A stretch of DNA of 59,872 nucleotides from CATOSD01 sp034422735 (GCA_034422735.1 DAOUJL010000053.1:1-59872); one strand, 5' to 3'; numbered from the stretch's first letter, positions 43,242 through 58,639 are shown. Program-made: numbers and translations. Notes: a model not told the origin generated them from the letters alone.

Positions 43242-44354
43242 CTACGCGAACCGCGACGGCGCGAACGGCGACAGGTCGAGCGACGGCGCGCTCGCCGCGA
43301 CAAGGTCCGCGACGGCGTGGCCCATCGCGGGCGCGAGCAGTATGCCCTTCTTGCCCGCGCCGGTCACCAGGTAGGCGTTGTCCCAGTCGGGCGCTCCGCC
43401 AAGTATCGGCAGCCAGTCCGGCGTGACGGGACGCAGGCAGGCGGTGTGGAGCACCACCTCGGCGTCCGCGAACGAGGGCATCAGCCGCGCGGCCCCGGCG
43501 GACAGCGTCCGGCGCGCCCACTCGCTGGGATTGACGTCCCATCCCCTGCACTGCTCGGTCGCGCCCACCCACGCCTGGCCGCCCGCCCTCTCGTTCAACG
43601 ACACTCCCGCGCCGGCCCAGTCGTGGGCGAGCGGCCCGCCCGGCGGGCGCAGCCGCAGAATCTCGCCCTTGAGCGGCTCGACCGGAACGGGCACGCCCAG
43701 CCAGCTCTCGGCGTCGCCGCTCCACGGGCCGGTGGCCACCACGACGGCGTCGCAGGCAATCCGCCCGTCGTCCAGAACCACGCCCTGGACGGACCCGCCG
43801 CTCGTCTCCAGCGCGGTGACGCCGGCGTGCCGCACCGTCGCGCCTAGCGACCCGGCGGCGCGGAGCAGCGCCTGCGTGAAGAGGCCGCTGTCGAGCACGG
43901 CGTTGCCGAACAGCCGCAGGCCGCCCAGCGCGTCCCCGGACAGGCGCGGCTCGTCTCGCAGCAGCTCGGAGGCGTCCGCCCACTCCGCCGAGAAGCCTTC
44001 CGCCGCCTCGAACAGCGCCTGCGTCTCCTCCAGCCGGGCGAACTCCGCCTCGTCGAAGGCGACGTCGACCGAGCCGACGCGCGCGGCGCGGAAGTCGATG
44101 CCGGACGCCTCCGTCAGCCGTTCCCACAGCGCCAGGTGCATCTCGAATGACGCCCGCGCCATCGGCGCCAGCGGGCCGGGTATCTGCGCACCCTGCAGCG
44201 GGTTGAGACCGCCTGCGGAGTAGCCGGACGCATACGCCGCCACGCCCTGGCGCTCGACCACTGTCGTGCGTATGCCCGCCTCCGCGAGACAGAAGGCGGC
44301 GGCGCAGCCCGCCGCGCCCGCCCCGATTACTACCACGTCCGAAAGGTCTGCCAT
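43242..44354 (-). CDS. FAD-dependent oxidoreductase (DAO/glycine oxidase-like)
   Basis: A 370-aa flavoprotein of the D-amino-acid oxidase family. The dinucleotide-binding motif is VVIGAGAAGCAAAFCLAEAG at the N-terminus, and the C-terminal FAD motif is LVTGAGKKGILLAPAMG. Resembles ThiO-type glycine oxidases and sarcosine oxidase-like enzymes, but no thi genes are near. The MFS gene upstream ends 25 nt before its start, so transporter and oxidase are likely one unit acting on an imported amine or amino acid (inference). Confidence 0.87.
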   Translation of the reverse strand: MADLSDVVVIGAGAAGCAAAFCLAEAGIRTTVVERQGVAAYASGYSAGGLNPLQGAQIPGPLAPMARASFEMHLALWERLTEASGIDFRAARVGSVDVAFDEAEFARLEETQALFEAAEGFSAEWADASELLRDEPRLSGDALGGLRLFGNAVLDSGLFTQALLRAAGSLGATVRHAGVTALETSGGSVQGVVLDDGRIACDAVVVATGPWSGDAESWLGVPVPVEPLKGEILRLRPPGGPLAHDWAGAGVSLNERAGGQAWVGATEQCRGWDVNPSEWARRTLSAGAARLMPSFADAEVVLHTACLRPVTPDWLPILGGAPDWDNAYLVTGAGKKGILLAPAMGHAVADLVAASAPSLDLSPFAPSRFA

Positions 44355-44379
44355 ATCTCGCCTCCTGTGGGGGTGTGTC

Positions 44380-45741
44380 CTATGCGGCGGGGCTGCGCTC
44401 CCGGGCCGCTTCGCGCGGCGTGCTCGGACGTCGCGCGAAGTACATCAGAACGGTCGCTAGGGTGTAGGCGAACGACCCGAACGCGAACAGCGCCGTCTGC
44501 TGTCCGCCGGTGAGCCGGTAGAGCACCGCGCTGAACGACGGGCCCGCTCCGAGCGACGCGGTCTGGAACAGCCCGACCAGGCCGATGATCGCGCCGAAGT
44601 GCGCCCTGCCGTAGTACTGCGCCAGCATCATACTGCCGAGTATGCCCACTCCGCCGGAGGCGGCGCCCCACACGATTACGACGATGGTGCCGTGGCTTTT
44701 CGCGCTGACGCCGAGCGTGTCCAGCCATCCCAGCTCGATTGCGAGCAGCAGCACGGTGGCCGCGAGCGCCAGCACCAGCACGGCCATTGCCAACACGCGC
44801 GGCGAGTACTTGTCCGAGAGGAATCCCCACGTGGGGTTGGCGAACGCCCCCAGCAGCGAGGATATGCTGAGGGCGAGCGCCGCCTGCGGACGGGGCACGC
44901 CGGCGTCCAGCAGGTAGGGCACTATCTGGTAGCCGAGCCCGCCGGACGTGAGGATGGAGAACGACTCCGCGGTGACGATGGCCCAGAACGGGAACGTGAG
45001 CGCCGCCTGTCCCACGCGCCAACTGTACTCGCTGTCGCCCGCGGGGCGGCGCTGCGGGCCGGTCGCTCGCGCGGGCCGGGGATTCGCCGCGCGCTGAGCG
45101 GGCGCGCCGTCGGGCAGCAGGCCGATGTCCTCTGGGCGGCGTCGAAGAATCAGCAGCAGCGGCAGCGTGAACAGCAGCGCGAACACGCCGAGGGCGCGGT
45201 AGCCGACGCGCCAGGAGTAGCCCGCCCCCGCCAGCAGCGCGAAGAACTGGATGTTGGCGGCGCCCGCGACGGGACGCGCCATGCTGATGAGGCCGATGGC
45301 GAAGTTGCGCTGCCTCTGGAAGAAGTTGACGGCCAGGGTTCTCGGCACCACGGAGATGAGGATGGTGTTGCCGAGGCCGCGCGCGATGATGTAGCCGGCG
45401 GAGAACTGGACCACCCCTCCGGCGCCGGCGGCGGCGAACAGGCAGACGCCGGTGAGGAGCGACGCGGCGGGCATCATCCAGCGGGAACCGTAGCGGTCGG
45501 CGAGCCTGCCGACGAACGGCGAAATGCCTCCGCCGATCCAGGTGCCGGCCGTGACGGCGTAGGCGACGGTGCTGCGGTCCCAGCCCATGTCCTCGAATAT
45601 GAGGTCCTGAATGCCGCCGAGCACCACCTGCGCGACGCCCGTGGCCCCTATGGTGGCGAAGGCGGCGGCGCCCAGCACCAGCCAGCCGTAGTAGAAGGGC
45701 GTGCGGGGCCGCCAGTTGTAGAGCCTGAGTATCAGGGGCAT
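44380..45741 (-). CDS. Major facilitator superfamily transporter
   Basis: A 453-aa polytopic membrane protein with twelve predicted segments. The loop 2-3 MFS motif is GRLADRYGSRW and the second half repeats it as GFLSDKYSPRV. It resembles oxalate/formate or monocarboxylate-type MFS proteins, but the substrate is unknown. The start MPLILRLYNWRP has CGGAGG four nt upstream. An extended -10 lies about 120 nt upstream in the divergent gap with the DUF2339 gene. Confidence 0.88.
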   Translation of the reverse strand: MPLILRLYNWRPRTPFYYGWLVLGAAAFATIGATGVAQVVLGGIQDLIFEDMGWDRSTVAYAVTAGTWIGGGISPFVGRLADRYGSRWMMPAASLLTGVCLFAAAGAGGVVQFSAGYIIARGLGNTILISVVPRTLAVNFFQRQRNFAIGLISMARPVAGAANIQFFALLAGAGYSWRVGYRALGVFALLFTLPLLLILRRRPEDIGLLPDGAPAQRAANPRPARATGPQRRPAGDSEYSWRVGQAALTFPFWAIVTAESFSILTSGGLGYQIVPYLLDAGVPRPQAALALSISSLLGAFANPTWGFLSDKYSPRVLAMAVLVLALAATVLLLAIELGWLDTLGVSAKSHGTIVVIVWGAASGGVGILGSMMLAQYYGRAHFGAIIGLVGLFQTASLGAGPSFSAVLYRLTGGQQTALFAFGSFAYTLATVLMYFARRPSTPREAARERSPAA

Positions 45742-45862
45742 GGGCCTCCGGGCTGTGGGCGGCCAGCGTAGTGCTGGCGGCGTGGTGTCACGGGTTCGTG
45801 GCCCCGGACGTGGCGGGAACCTCCGGCGCGAGGTCGCTCGCCGGGGCCGGAACGCGCACACG

Positions 45863-45871
45863 ATGATAACA
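45863..45871 (-). promoter_or_regulatory. Extended -10 promoter of the MFS-oxidoreductase pair
   Basis: TGTTATCAT on the minus strand, an extended -10 (TGn plus TATCAT). No clear -35. Confidence 0.4.
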
Positions 45872-45968
45872 CTTTTGGCGTCTGCCGGGGGCCATCGGCG
45901 ATCGGGCATGGCATAAAGGGGCGCGGCGTGGTATCGTTGCGCCACTTCAGTCGGTGGGAGGTGCGCCG

Positions 45969-48263
45969 ATGCGCTGCGCCGCGTGTGGCAGGGAAAACGC
46001 CGACACCCACAGATTCTGCATACACTGCGGGGCGCCGCTGGAGGCGACCCAGCCCGCACCCGGCGCCGAACCGGAAGACCCGGTGGAGGCGCTGCACGCG
46101 GACGTTCGCCGCCTGACCGTCGAGGTGGCCGAGCTGCGGCGCGCCATGGCGGAACACGGGCTGACGGCGCGTCGCGAAGCGGGGCGCGCCAGGGCCGTGC
46201 CACCCAGAAGGCCGCTAGCCGATCCGGCTCCCGAGGCGTCGCAACCAGGGGAACAGATTGCGGCCCCGGAGGCCCAACGCTGGGGCGCGATCGATTGGGA
46301 GCTGATTCTCGGCGGCAACTGGCTGGCGCGGGTCGGCGTGCTGGCGCTGATCATCGGCACGGCGTTCTTTCTAAAGCTCGCCTTCGACAACGATTGGATC
46401 GGGGAGACCGAGAGGGTCCTCCTGGGAATAGTGGGGGGCCTGGCCCTCGTCGGCGCGGGCGAGTACTGGAGGCGGCGCTATCCCATCTACTCCCAGGCGC
46501 TCGTGGGCGGCGGGGTCGCCATCCTCTACCTGTCGGTGTTCGCCGCGTTCGCATTCTACGATCTGATAGCCACCTATCCCGCCATCGGCGTTCTGGCTTT
46601 CATCAGCGTGAGCGCCGCAGCGCTGGCGCTTCGCTACGAGTCGACCTCTCTCGCCATCCTGGGCATCGTGGGCGCGTACTTCGCGCCGTTCCTGATAGGC
46701 GCGCTCGACGAGACGACCGGCCAGGGCGCGGGCGGCTCGGGTACAAGCTACGAGGTGGTGGTGTACACGCTGCTGGTCAACGTCGGCGTTGTCGCGCTGT
46801 CTACGTTCCGCAACTGGCGCTGGTTCACGCTGCTCGCACTCGTCGCGTCGCTGGCGTCCTTCATGGCGTGGTACGACTACGCGGAACCGTCCGTCGAGCT
46901 TGCGGTTTCCCAGGCGTTCCTCACCGGCATCTTCCTGACCTTCGTGGCGGCGACGACGCTGTACCACGTGATCTGGCGCAGGGTGCCCCAGGCCTTAGAT
47001 CACTCGCTGATGGTGCTCAACGCCGGAGCCTATCTGGCGCTCAGCTACGGCACGCTGTGGGACGACTACCGCGAATGGATGGGGCTGCTCGCGCTTGGAC
47101 TGGCTGTGTTCTACGCGGTGCTGGGCGCGTTCGTCATGCGAAGGGGCCGCGAGCAGTACTACCTGGCGCTGATGGCGTTGGGCATCGCGGCGGTCATGCT
47201 GGCTATAGTTGCGCCGGTGCAGTTGGGCGGCCCCTGGTTCGGCGCGGCATGGGCGGTACAAGGCGTCGTGCTCGTGGGCCTGTCGTTCCGGCTCGGACGT
47301 ATTCACACGCGGCTGGCCGGCCTGTTGGCTCTCTCGCTGGGGGCGCTGACGCTGCTGCTGTACGGCGTGCCGATGGCGTTGACCGAGGATCTTACGCCAT
47401 TCGCGAACGCCTACGCGCTCTCGTTCGCCATGGCGGCGGCGGCGTTTTACGCGGTCTCCTACCTGCTTTGGCGCGGGCGCGAGACGCTGCACGAGAAAGA
47501 GTGGGCTGAGTTCCCCGCAGTTCTGACGACGGCCAACGTGTTGCTCGCCGCGCTGTTCGCCACGCAGCTCGGCAGCACGTGGCTGCCGGTAGCCTGGAGC
47601 GCGCTCGCGGTGGTGATGGTGCTGGCGTGGCGATTCTTGGACCTGCGGGAGATGCGCTGGTCGGGCTGCGTACTGCTCGCGGTCCTGGCGGCGCGGCTGG
47701 TCGGCTGGGAGACGACCATCGAGACGGACGGATTTACGCCGGTTCTGAATGGACGGATGCTCGCGTTCGCGTCCGGCATCGCCGCGCTGTACGCCGCGGT
47801 GGCCATGCTGCGCGGGCGACCGGACCGCGTGTCCGAGCGCGAACGCGTCCTGCTCGTGCCCGCCCTGCTGACCGGCGCGAGCGCGCTGACGCTCTGGATA
47901 CTGGCCGCGGAGGCATTCGCGCTGGTGGACAGCGGGATTATCGACGTGTCCGGCGACGCGGAGTTCTACGTCAAGAGCCTGTCGCTAAGCCTGGTGCTGG
48001 CCGTGTACGCGAGCGCGGCGCTGGCCATCGGCGTGCTGCGGCGTCTGCGCACGGTGCGGATAGCCAGCCTCGGGCTGCTGGCGGTGCCGGTGGTCAAGCT
48101 GTTCCTGGCCGACTCGTTCGCTCTGGAGCAGGGCTACCGGGTGGCGGCGTTCATGTGCCTGGGCGCGCTGCTGCTCGCGGGCGGATTCCTCTACCAGCGC
48201 TACCAGGAGGCGATACGGGGCTTCCTGTTCGAGCAGGGTGAGGCCGAAACCGACGATAAGTAA
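45969..48263 (+). CDS. DUF2339 polytopic membrane protein with zinc ribbon
   Basis: 764 aa. The N-terminus is a zinc-ribbon, MRCAACGRENADTHRFCIHC, with Cys at 3, 6, 17 and 20. A short linker and coiled coil (about 35-75) follow, then about 20 transmembrane segments to the end, the layout of DUF2339 proteins of unknown function. The start is the ATG at 45969 with GGGAGG seven nt upstream; a GTG five codons earlier is less likely. Confidence 0.85.
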   Translation: MRCAACGRENADTHRFCIHCGAPLEATQPAPGAEPEDPVEALHADVRRLTVEVAELRRAMAEHGLTARREAGRARAVPPRRPLADPAPEASQPGEQIAAPEAQRWGAIDWELILGGNWLARVGVLALIIGTAFFLKLAFDNDWIGETERVLLGIVGGLALVGAGEYWRRRYPIYSQALVGGGVAILYLSVFAAFAFYDLIATYPAIGVLAFISVSAAALALRYESTSLAILGIVGAYFAPFLIGALDETTGQGAGGSGTSYEVVVYTLLVNVGVVALSTFRNWRWFTLLALVASLASFMAWYDYAEPSVELAVSQAFLTGIFLTFVAATTLYHVIWRRVPQALDHSLMVLNAGAYLALSYGTLWDDYREWMGLLALGLAVFYAVLGAFVMRRGREQYYLALMALGIAAVMLAIVAPVQLGGPWFGAAWAVQGVVLVGLSFRLGRIHTRLAGLLALSLGALTLLLYGVPMALTEDLTPFANAYALSFAMAAAAFYAVSYLLWRGRETLHEKEWAEFPAVLTTANVLLAALFATQLGSTWLPVAWSALAVVMVLAWRFLDLREMRWSGCVLLAVLAARLVGWETTIETDGFTPVLNGRMLAFASGIAALYAAVAMLRGRPDRVSERERVLLVPALLTGASALTLWILAAEAFALVDSGIIDVSGDAEFYVKSLSLSLVLAVYASAALAIGVLRRLRTVRIASLGLLAVPVVKLFLADSFALEQGYRVAAFMCLGALLLAGGFLYQRYQEAIRGFLFEQGEAETDDK

Positions 48264-48278
48264 AGGAGCTATCCTACA

Positions 48279-48318
48279 GTCCCTTCCCCCTTGATCGGGG
48301 AAGGTCAGGATGGAGGTG
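48279..48318 (-). repeat. Dispersed 40-bp palindromic repeat, copy 9
   Basis: Reverse copy between the DUF2339 and cupin genes, with loop TTGAT and several changes in the right arm and tail. Confidence 0.8.
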
Positions 48319-48321
48319 TCG

Positions 48322-48693
48322 TCAGGACTCAACCCGCCACGGGCTGTTCTCAGCCGGCACGCGGAATGGCGGCGCCGTGGGGGAGATGAACACCAGCGGC
48401 TCGTCGCCGATGTTGCGTATGGAGTGGGACGCCCCCGGCGGCACGTACACCAGCGTGCCCGGGCCCACCTCCTCGGTCTCGTCGTTCACGTTCATCGCGC
48501 CCCGGCCCTGGATGATCACGTACACCTGCTCGTTGTCGGCGTGGGCGTGCGTGGCCTGCTCGCTGCCGGGAGCGCCCTCGACCCAGGTCACGAGCAGATT
48601 CTGCGCGCCGAACTGGCCGGGGGCGAGCATCAGGTGTGACACCTGCCCGCCGCGATGGTTCCTGGGGCTGTCGGCCAGCTTCTGGATGTGCAT
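48322..48693 (-). CDS. Small cupin-domain protein
   Basis: 123 aa, a single cupin barrel. Motif 1 is THAHADNEQVYVIIQGRG (two His and a Glu as potential metal ligands), motif 2 GTLVYVPPGASHSIRN (third His). Such proteins bind metals and act as sugar isomerases, dioxygenases or sensors; the role here is unknown. The start MHIQKLAD has GAGG nine nt upstream. It lies downstream of tRNA-Asp on the same strand. Confidence 0.85.
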   Translation of the reverse strand: MHIQKLADSPRNHRGGQVSHLMLAPGQFGAQNLLVTWVEGAPGSEQATHAHADNEQVYVIIQGRGAMNVNDETEEVGPGTLVYVPPGASHSIRNIGDEPLVFISPTAPPFRVPAENSPWRVES

Positions 48694-48780
48694 GGGTGAG
48701 TACCTCGCGGCCGGTGTGCGCACGCTCACGGACGTGTCAGACCGGTATTGTGTGCGGGAATGGGGATGATGGGAGGGTGG

Positions 48781-48854
48781 CGACCCCGACCGGATTTGAA
48801 CCGGCGATCTCTGCCTTGACAGGGCAGTATGTTAAACCACTACACCACGGGGCC
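48781..48854 (-). tRNA. tRNA-Asp (GTC)
   Basis: Full cloverleaf on the minus strand: acceptor GGCCCCG/CGGGGTC with one G-U pair, anticodon stem-loop CTGCC-CTGTCAA-GGCAG with anticodon GTC, T-arm GGTTCAAATCC and discriminator G. The CCA end is encoded (48778-48780). It has its own promoter just upstream. Confidence 0.96.
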
Positions 48855-48860
48855 ACATAC

Positions 48861-48889
48861 GCGAGGTGGGCGTTCCTCGCCCACCTCGC
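48861..48889. other. Perfect 12-bp hairpin before tRNA-Asp
   Basis: GCGAGGTGGGCG (48861-48872) pairs with 48878-48889 across the loop TTCCT. It lies between the grx-like selenoprotein gene and tRNA-Asp, 6 nt from the tRNA 5' end and just after the tRNA -10 box. It may end the selenoprotein operon or be part of the tRNA leader. There is no T-run on the minus strand. Confidence 0.6.
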
Positions 48890-48892
48890 CCA

Positions 48893-48922
48893 ATTTTACA
48901 GCCTGGAGGGGCAAAGGGTCAA
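48893..48922 (-). promoter_or_regulatory. Promoter of tRNA-Asp
   Basis: On the minus strand TTGACC (48917-48922), an 18-nt spacer and TAAAAT (48893-48898), about 40 nt before the tRNA. The -35 is the same hexamer as for tRNA-Val. Confidence 0.65.
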
Positions 48923-48956
48923 CGGCAAAACCGCGCGTCGACCCCCGCGAATCCCG

Positions 48957-49202
48957 TTAGGCCATGCCTGCGGCTTGCAGCGCCTCGTCCAGCTTGGCCG
49001 GGCTGTAGCCCACCACCTGGCTGTCGCCGATCACGGTGACGGGCGTGGTGCGGTAGCCCATGCCGACCAGGTTCTTGAGCGCGTTGCGGTCTGTCGAGAC
49101 GTTGAAGTCGTCGAACTCTACGCCCTTGCGTGAAAGATACACTTTCACCATGTGGCAGGGGCCTCAACCAGTCGAGCTGTAGACCTGTACGGTGTTTTCC
49201 AT
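48957..49202 (-). CDS. Selenocysteine glutaredoxin/thioredoxin-like protein (UGPC active site)
   Basis: 81 aa when TGA at codon 13 (49164-49166) is read as selenocysteine: MENTVQVYSSTG-U-GPCHMVK, then VYLSRKGVEFDDFNVS, the cis-Pro block YRTTPVTVIG and SPAKLDEAL. This is a complete glutaredoxin/NrdH-like fold in which the first redox Cys of CGPC is Sec13, with C16 as partner. The motif GPC is thioredoxin-like. A perfect 7-bp hairpin (49142-49148 with 49130-49136) begins 15 nt after TGA, and its loop TGTAT has G at position 2. GAAGGAG precedes the ATG, 16 nt after the FTR gene. Starting at the later ATG (49151) would lose the active site. Confidence 0.88.
49130..49163 (-). promoter_or_regulatory. 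SECIS-like hairpin of the Grx-like selenoprotein
   Basis: After TGA come 15 nt, then GTGAAAG-TGTAT-CTTTCAC. The apical loop starts 22 nt from the TGA. A weaker outer pairing (CCCTGC with GCAAGGG) extends the stem. This fits the bacterial SECIS rule: small loop 16-37 nt after UGA with G at position 1 or 2. Confidence 0.8.
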
Positions 49203-49218
49203 ATGCAACACTCCTTCG

Positions 49219-49674
49219 CTATTCCTGTTCCGCTTTCGTGTCGTCCTCGGCCGCTCGGCGGCGCTCGTTGAACTCGCGCTTTCCGCCGGTGTCGGCGAAA
49301 AGCTCCTCACCGACCGGCACGGCCTCATCGACCGTCTGCACGAAATCCTCGCCCAGCTCATACTTGCGAAGAAACTCTTCGCTCACGAAGAACATTCAAA
49401 TGCAGAACCCGTCGCGCTCGATGTCCTCGTGGTGCCGCTCGCAGGGGCAGATTTTCTTGCGATCCTCGACCGGATCGCCGCTCAGCGGCATTCAAGGGCA
49501 GTACCGGTAACCGTACTTGCGCTCGTTCTCGGCGAGCCCCTCCTGGACGACGGTAACGACGTCGGCTTCGGGGAAGAACTCGTAGGGTCCTTTCTCGACG
49601 TACCGTTCCGAGAACCGGACGGCGCGTTGCATCGCCTCTTCTTCAGTCAACTCGCGTCGTTTGCGTGGGGGCAT
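49219..49674 (-). CDS. Ferredoxin:thioredoxin reductase catalytic subunit with two selenocysteines
   Basis: 151 aa with TGA read as Sec at codons 61 (49492-49494) and 93 (49396-49398). The FTRc core is complete: YVEKGPYEFFP, VQEGLAENERKYGYRYCPU, then GDPVEDRKKICPCERHHED and RDGFCIUMFF. In Synechocystis FTR, Cys55, 74, 76 and 85 bind the 4Fe-4S cluster and Cys57-Cys87 is the active disulfide. Here C59, C76, C78 and C91 keep the ligand positions, and U61 and U93 replace exactly the redox pair, giving a predicted diselenide. AGGAGG lies six nt before the ATG. A hairpin follows each TGA. It has an acidic, charged C-terminal tail of about 50 residues. No FTR variable subunit is in the window. Confidence 0.9.
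49366..49395 (-). promoter_or_regulatory. SECIS-like hairpin for Sec93 of FTRc
   Basis: 13 nt after TGA a perfect 7-bp stem GCGAAGA-GTT-TCTTCGC (49376-49382 with 49366-49372), loop GTT with G first, loop starting 20 nt after the TGA. Confidence 0.8.
49459..49491 (-). promoter_or_regulatory. SECIS-like hairpin for Sec61 of FTRc
   Basis: 13 nt after TGA a perfect 7-bp stem GCGATCC-GGTCGA-GGATCGC (49472-49478 with 49459-49465), loop with G at positions 1 and 2, loop starting 20 nt after the TGA. A smaller GCCGC-TGA-GCGGC hairpin lies even closer to the TGA. Confidence 0.8.
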
Positions 49675-49712
49675 TGGGCACCTCCTGTGACGCTTGCACG
49701 GCGCTGGCCGGG

Positions 49713-50093
49713 CTAGCGGGGGCCTCCCGCGGCCGGTCCCAGCCTCATCCTCTCATGCATCTCACAACTCATATTGTAGAATGCGCGGGCCTGCGCTTCA
49801 AGCCTGCCGACCAGCGACGGCAGCGCGCGTTCCACCTCCGCGACCGTCTTTTCCGCCGACGCCTCCACGCTCAGCAGGGCTACCGTCGTGCACTCGCACC
49901 TGGCGGCGAAGAACACCTTGAGGAATCCCGGATTGGCGGACAGGTCCATCTTGAACCCGCGCAGAGGGGAAAGCCCCAGGTCGGGGGACACCGCGTCGAG
50001 AACCAGGCGCCTGAGCGTGTCCTCGCGGATGTGCTCCGCGTCGGGGGACTGCTCGGTTGGCGAACCGCTGGCGCTGTCGATGTGCGTCCTCAC
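49713..50093 (-). CDS. Hypothetical protein with CxC motif, heading the selenoprotein operon
   Basis: 126 aa; I do not recognise the family. The core FKMDLSANPGFLKVFFAARCE, with C66-x-C68 followed by TTVALLSVEAS, looks like a small alpha/beta domain, followed by a helical stretch (VAEVERALPSLVGRLEAQA) and C110. It starts with GTG, only about 20 nt after the CCA end of tRNA-Val and without a good ribosome site. The selenoprotein FTR gene follows after 38 nt. Co-transcription suggests a role in the same redox process, but this is inference. The start is uncertain. Confidence 0.65.
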   Translation of the reverse strand: MRTHIDSASGSPTEQSPDAEHIREDTLRRLVLDAVSPDLGLSPLRGFKMDLSANPGFLKVFFAARCECTTVALLSVEASAEKTVAEVERALPSLVGRLEAQARAFYNMSCEMHERMRLGPAAGGPR

Positions 50094-50116
50094 TCGGTGT
50101 ATCGGTGAAAGGGTGG

Positions 50117-50190
50117 TGGGCGGTATAAGATTTGAACTTATGACCTCTGCGATGTCAACGCAGCGCTCTAGGCCGCTGAGCTAACCGCCC
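50117..50190 (-). tRNA. tRNA-Val (GAC)
   Basis: Full cloverleaf on the minus strand: acceptor GGGCGGT/ACCGCCC, D-arm TAGCTCAGCGGCCTAGAGC, anticodon stem-loop CTGCG-TTGACAT-CGCAG with anticodon GAC, T-arm with GTTCAAATC, discriminator A. CCA is encoded (50114-50116). The next gene starts about 20 nt after it, so the tRNA and mRNA appear to share a transcript. Confidence 0.96.
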
Positions 50191-50214
50191 TCCATTACGA
50201 ATAAAGACAGATAA

Positions 50215-50243
50215 AGTTTAGCAATGGCACGCCAGCCGGTCAA
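50215..50243 (-). promoter_or_regulatory. Promoter of tRNA-Val and probably the selenoprotein operon
   Basis: On the minus strand TTGACC (50238-50243), a 17-nt spacer and TAAACT (50215-50220), about 25 nt before the tRNA 5' end. No other promoter is evident before the hypothetical-FTRc-Grx genes. Confidence 0.65.
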
Positions 50244-50261
50244 CCGGCCTACCGCCCGCCA

Positions 50262-50323
50262 GTCCCTTCCCCCTCGCAGGGGGAAGGTTAGAGCCTGCCC
50301 CCGCGAAAGCGGGGGATAGGGGT
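50262..50323 (-). repeat. Dispersed 40-bp repeat (copy 10) fused to a second palindrome
   Basis: Between rpoC and tRNA-Val. It has the TTCCCCCTCGCAGGGGGAA palindrome with a truncated tail, joined to CCCCCGCGAAAGCGGGGG, which is related to the repeat found inside uppP. The double hairpin could also act as the rpoC 3' end. Confidence 0.8.
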
Positions 50324-50333
50324 CCGCAGCGCC

Positions 50334-54560
<4,227 letters not shown>

Positions 54561-54602
54561 TTAGCACTCTCCTGTGGAGGGTTATCGGATGGAGGGTTCG
54601 GA

Positions 54603-54633
54603 GCTGCCATCCCGCGCGTCGCGGGACGGCAGC
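54603..54633. other. Hairpin between rpoB and rpoC
   Basis: GCTGCC/GGCAGC flank CCCGCG/CGCGGG with one mismatched step: an interrupted 14-bp stem in the 80-nt rpoB-rpoC gap. No T-run follows, so it is more likely an mRNA processing or stability element than a terminator. Confidence 0.45.
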
Positions 54634-54640
54634 GGCCGGG

Positions 54641-58639
<3,999 letters not shown>

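Noticed and set aside
49164..49361. A separate 65-codon minus-strand gene ending in MENTVQVYSSTG
   Set aside because: Only its last 12 codons are real: they are the start of the selenoprotein Grx-like gene before its TGA. The upstream part overlaps the FTR gene in another frame.
49219..49674. FTR gene as a pseudogene with two nonsense codons
   Set aside because: Both TGA codons sit exactly at redox cysteine positions, the frame and family conservation continue afterwards, each TGA has a SECIS-like hairpin, and the neighbour gene shows the same pattern. Decay would not do this.
5825..50323. CRISPR array
   Set aside because: The repeats are scattered kilobases apart in both orientations with no regular spacers and no cas genes.
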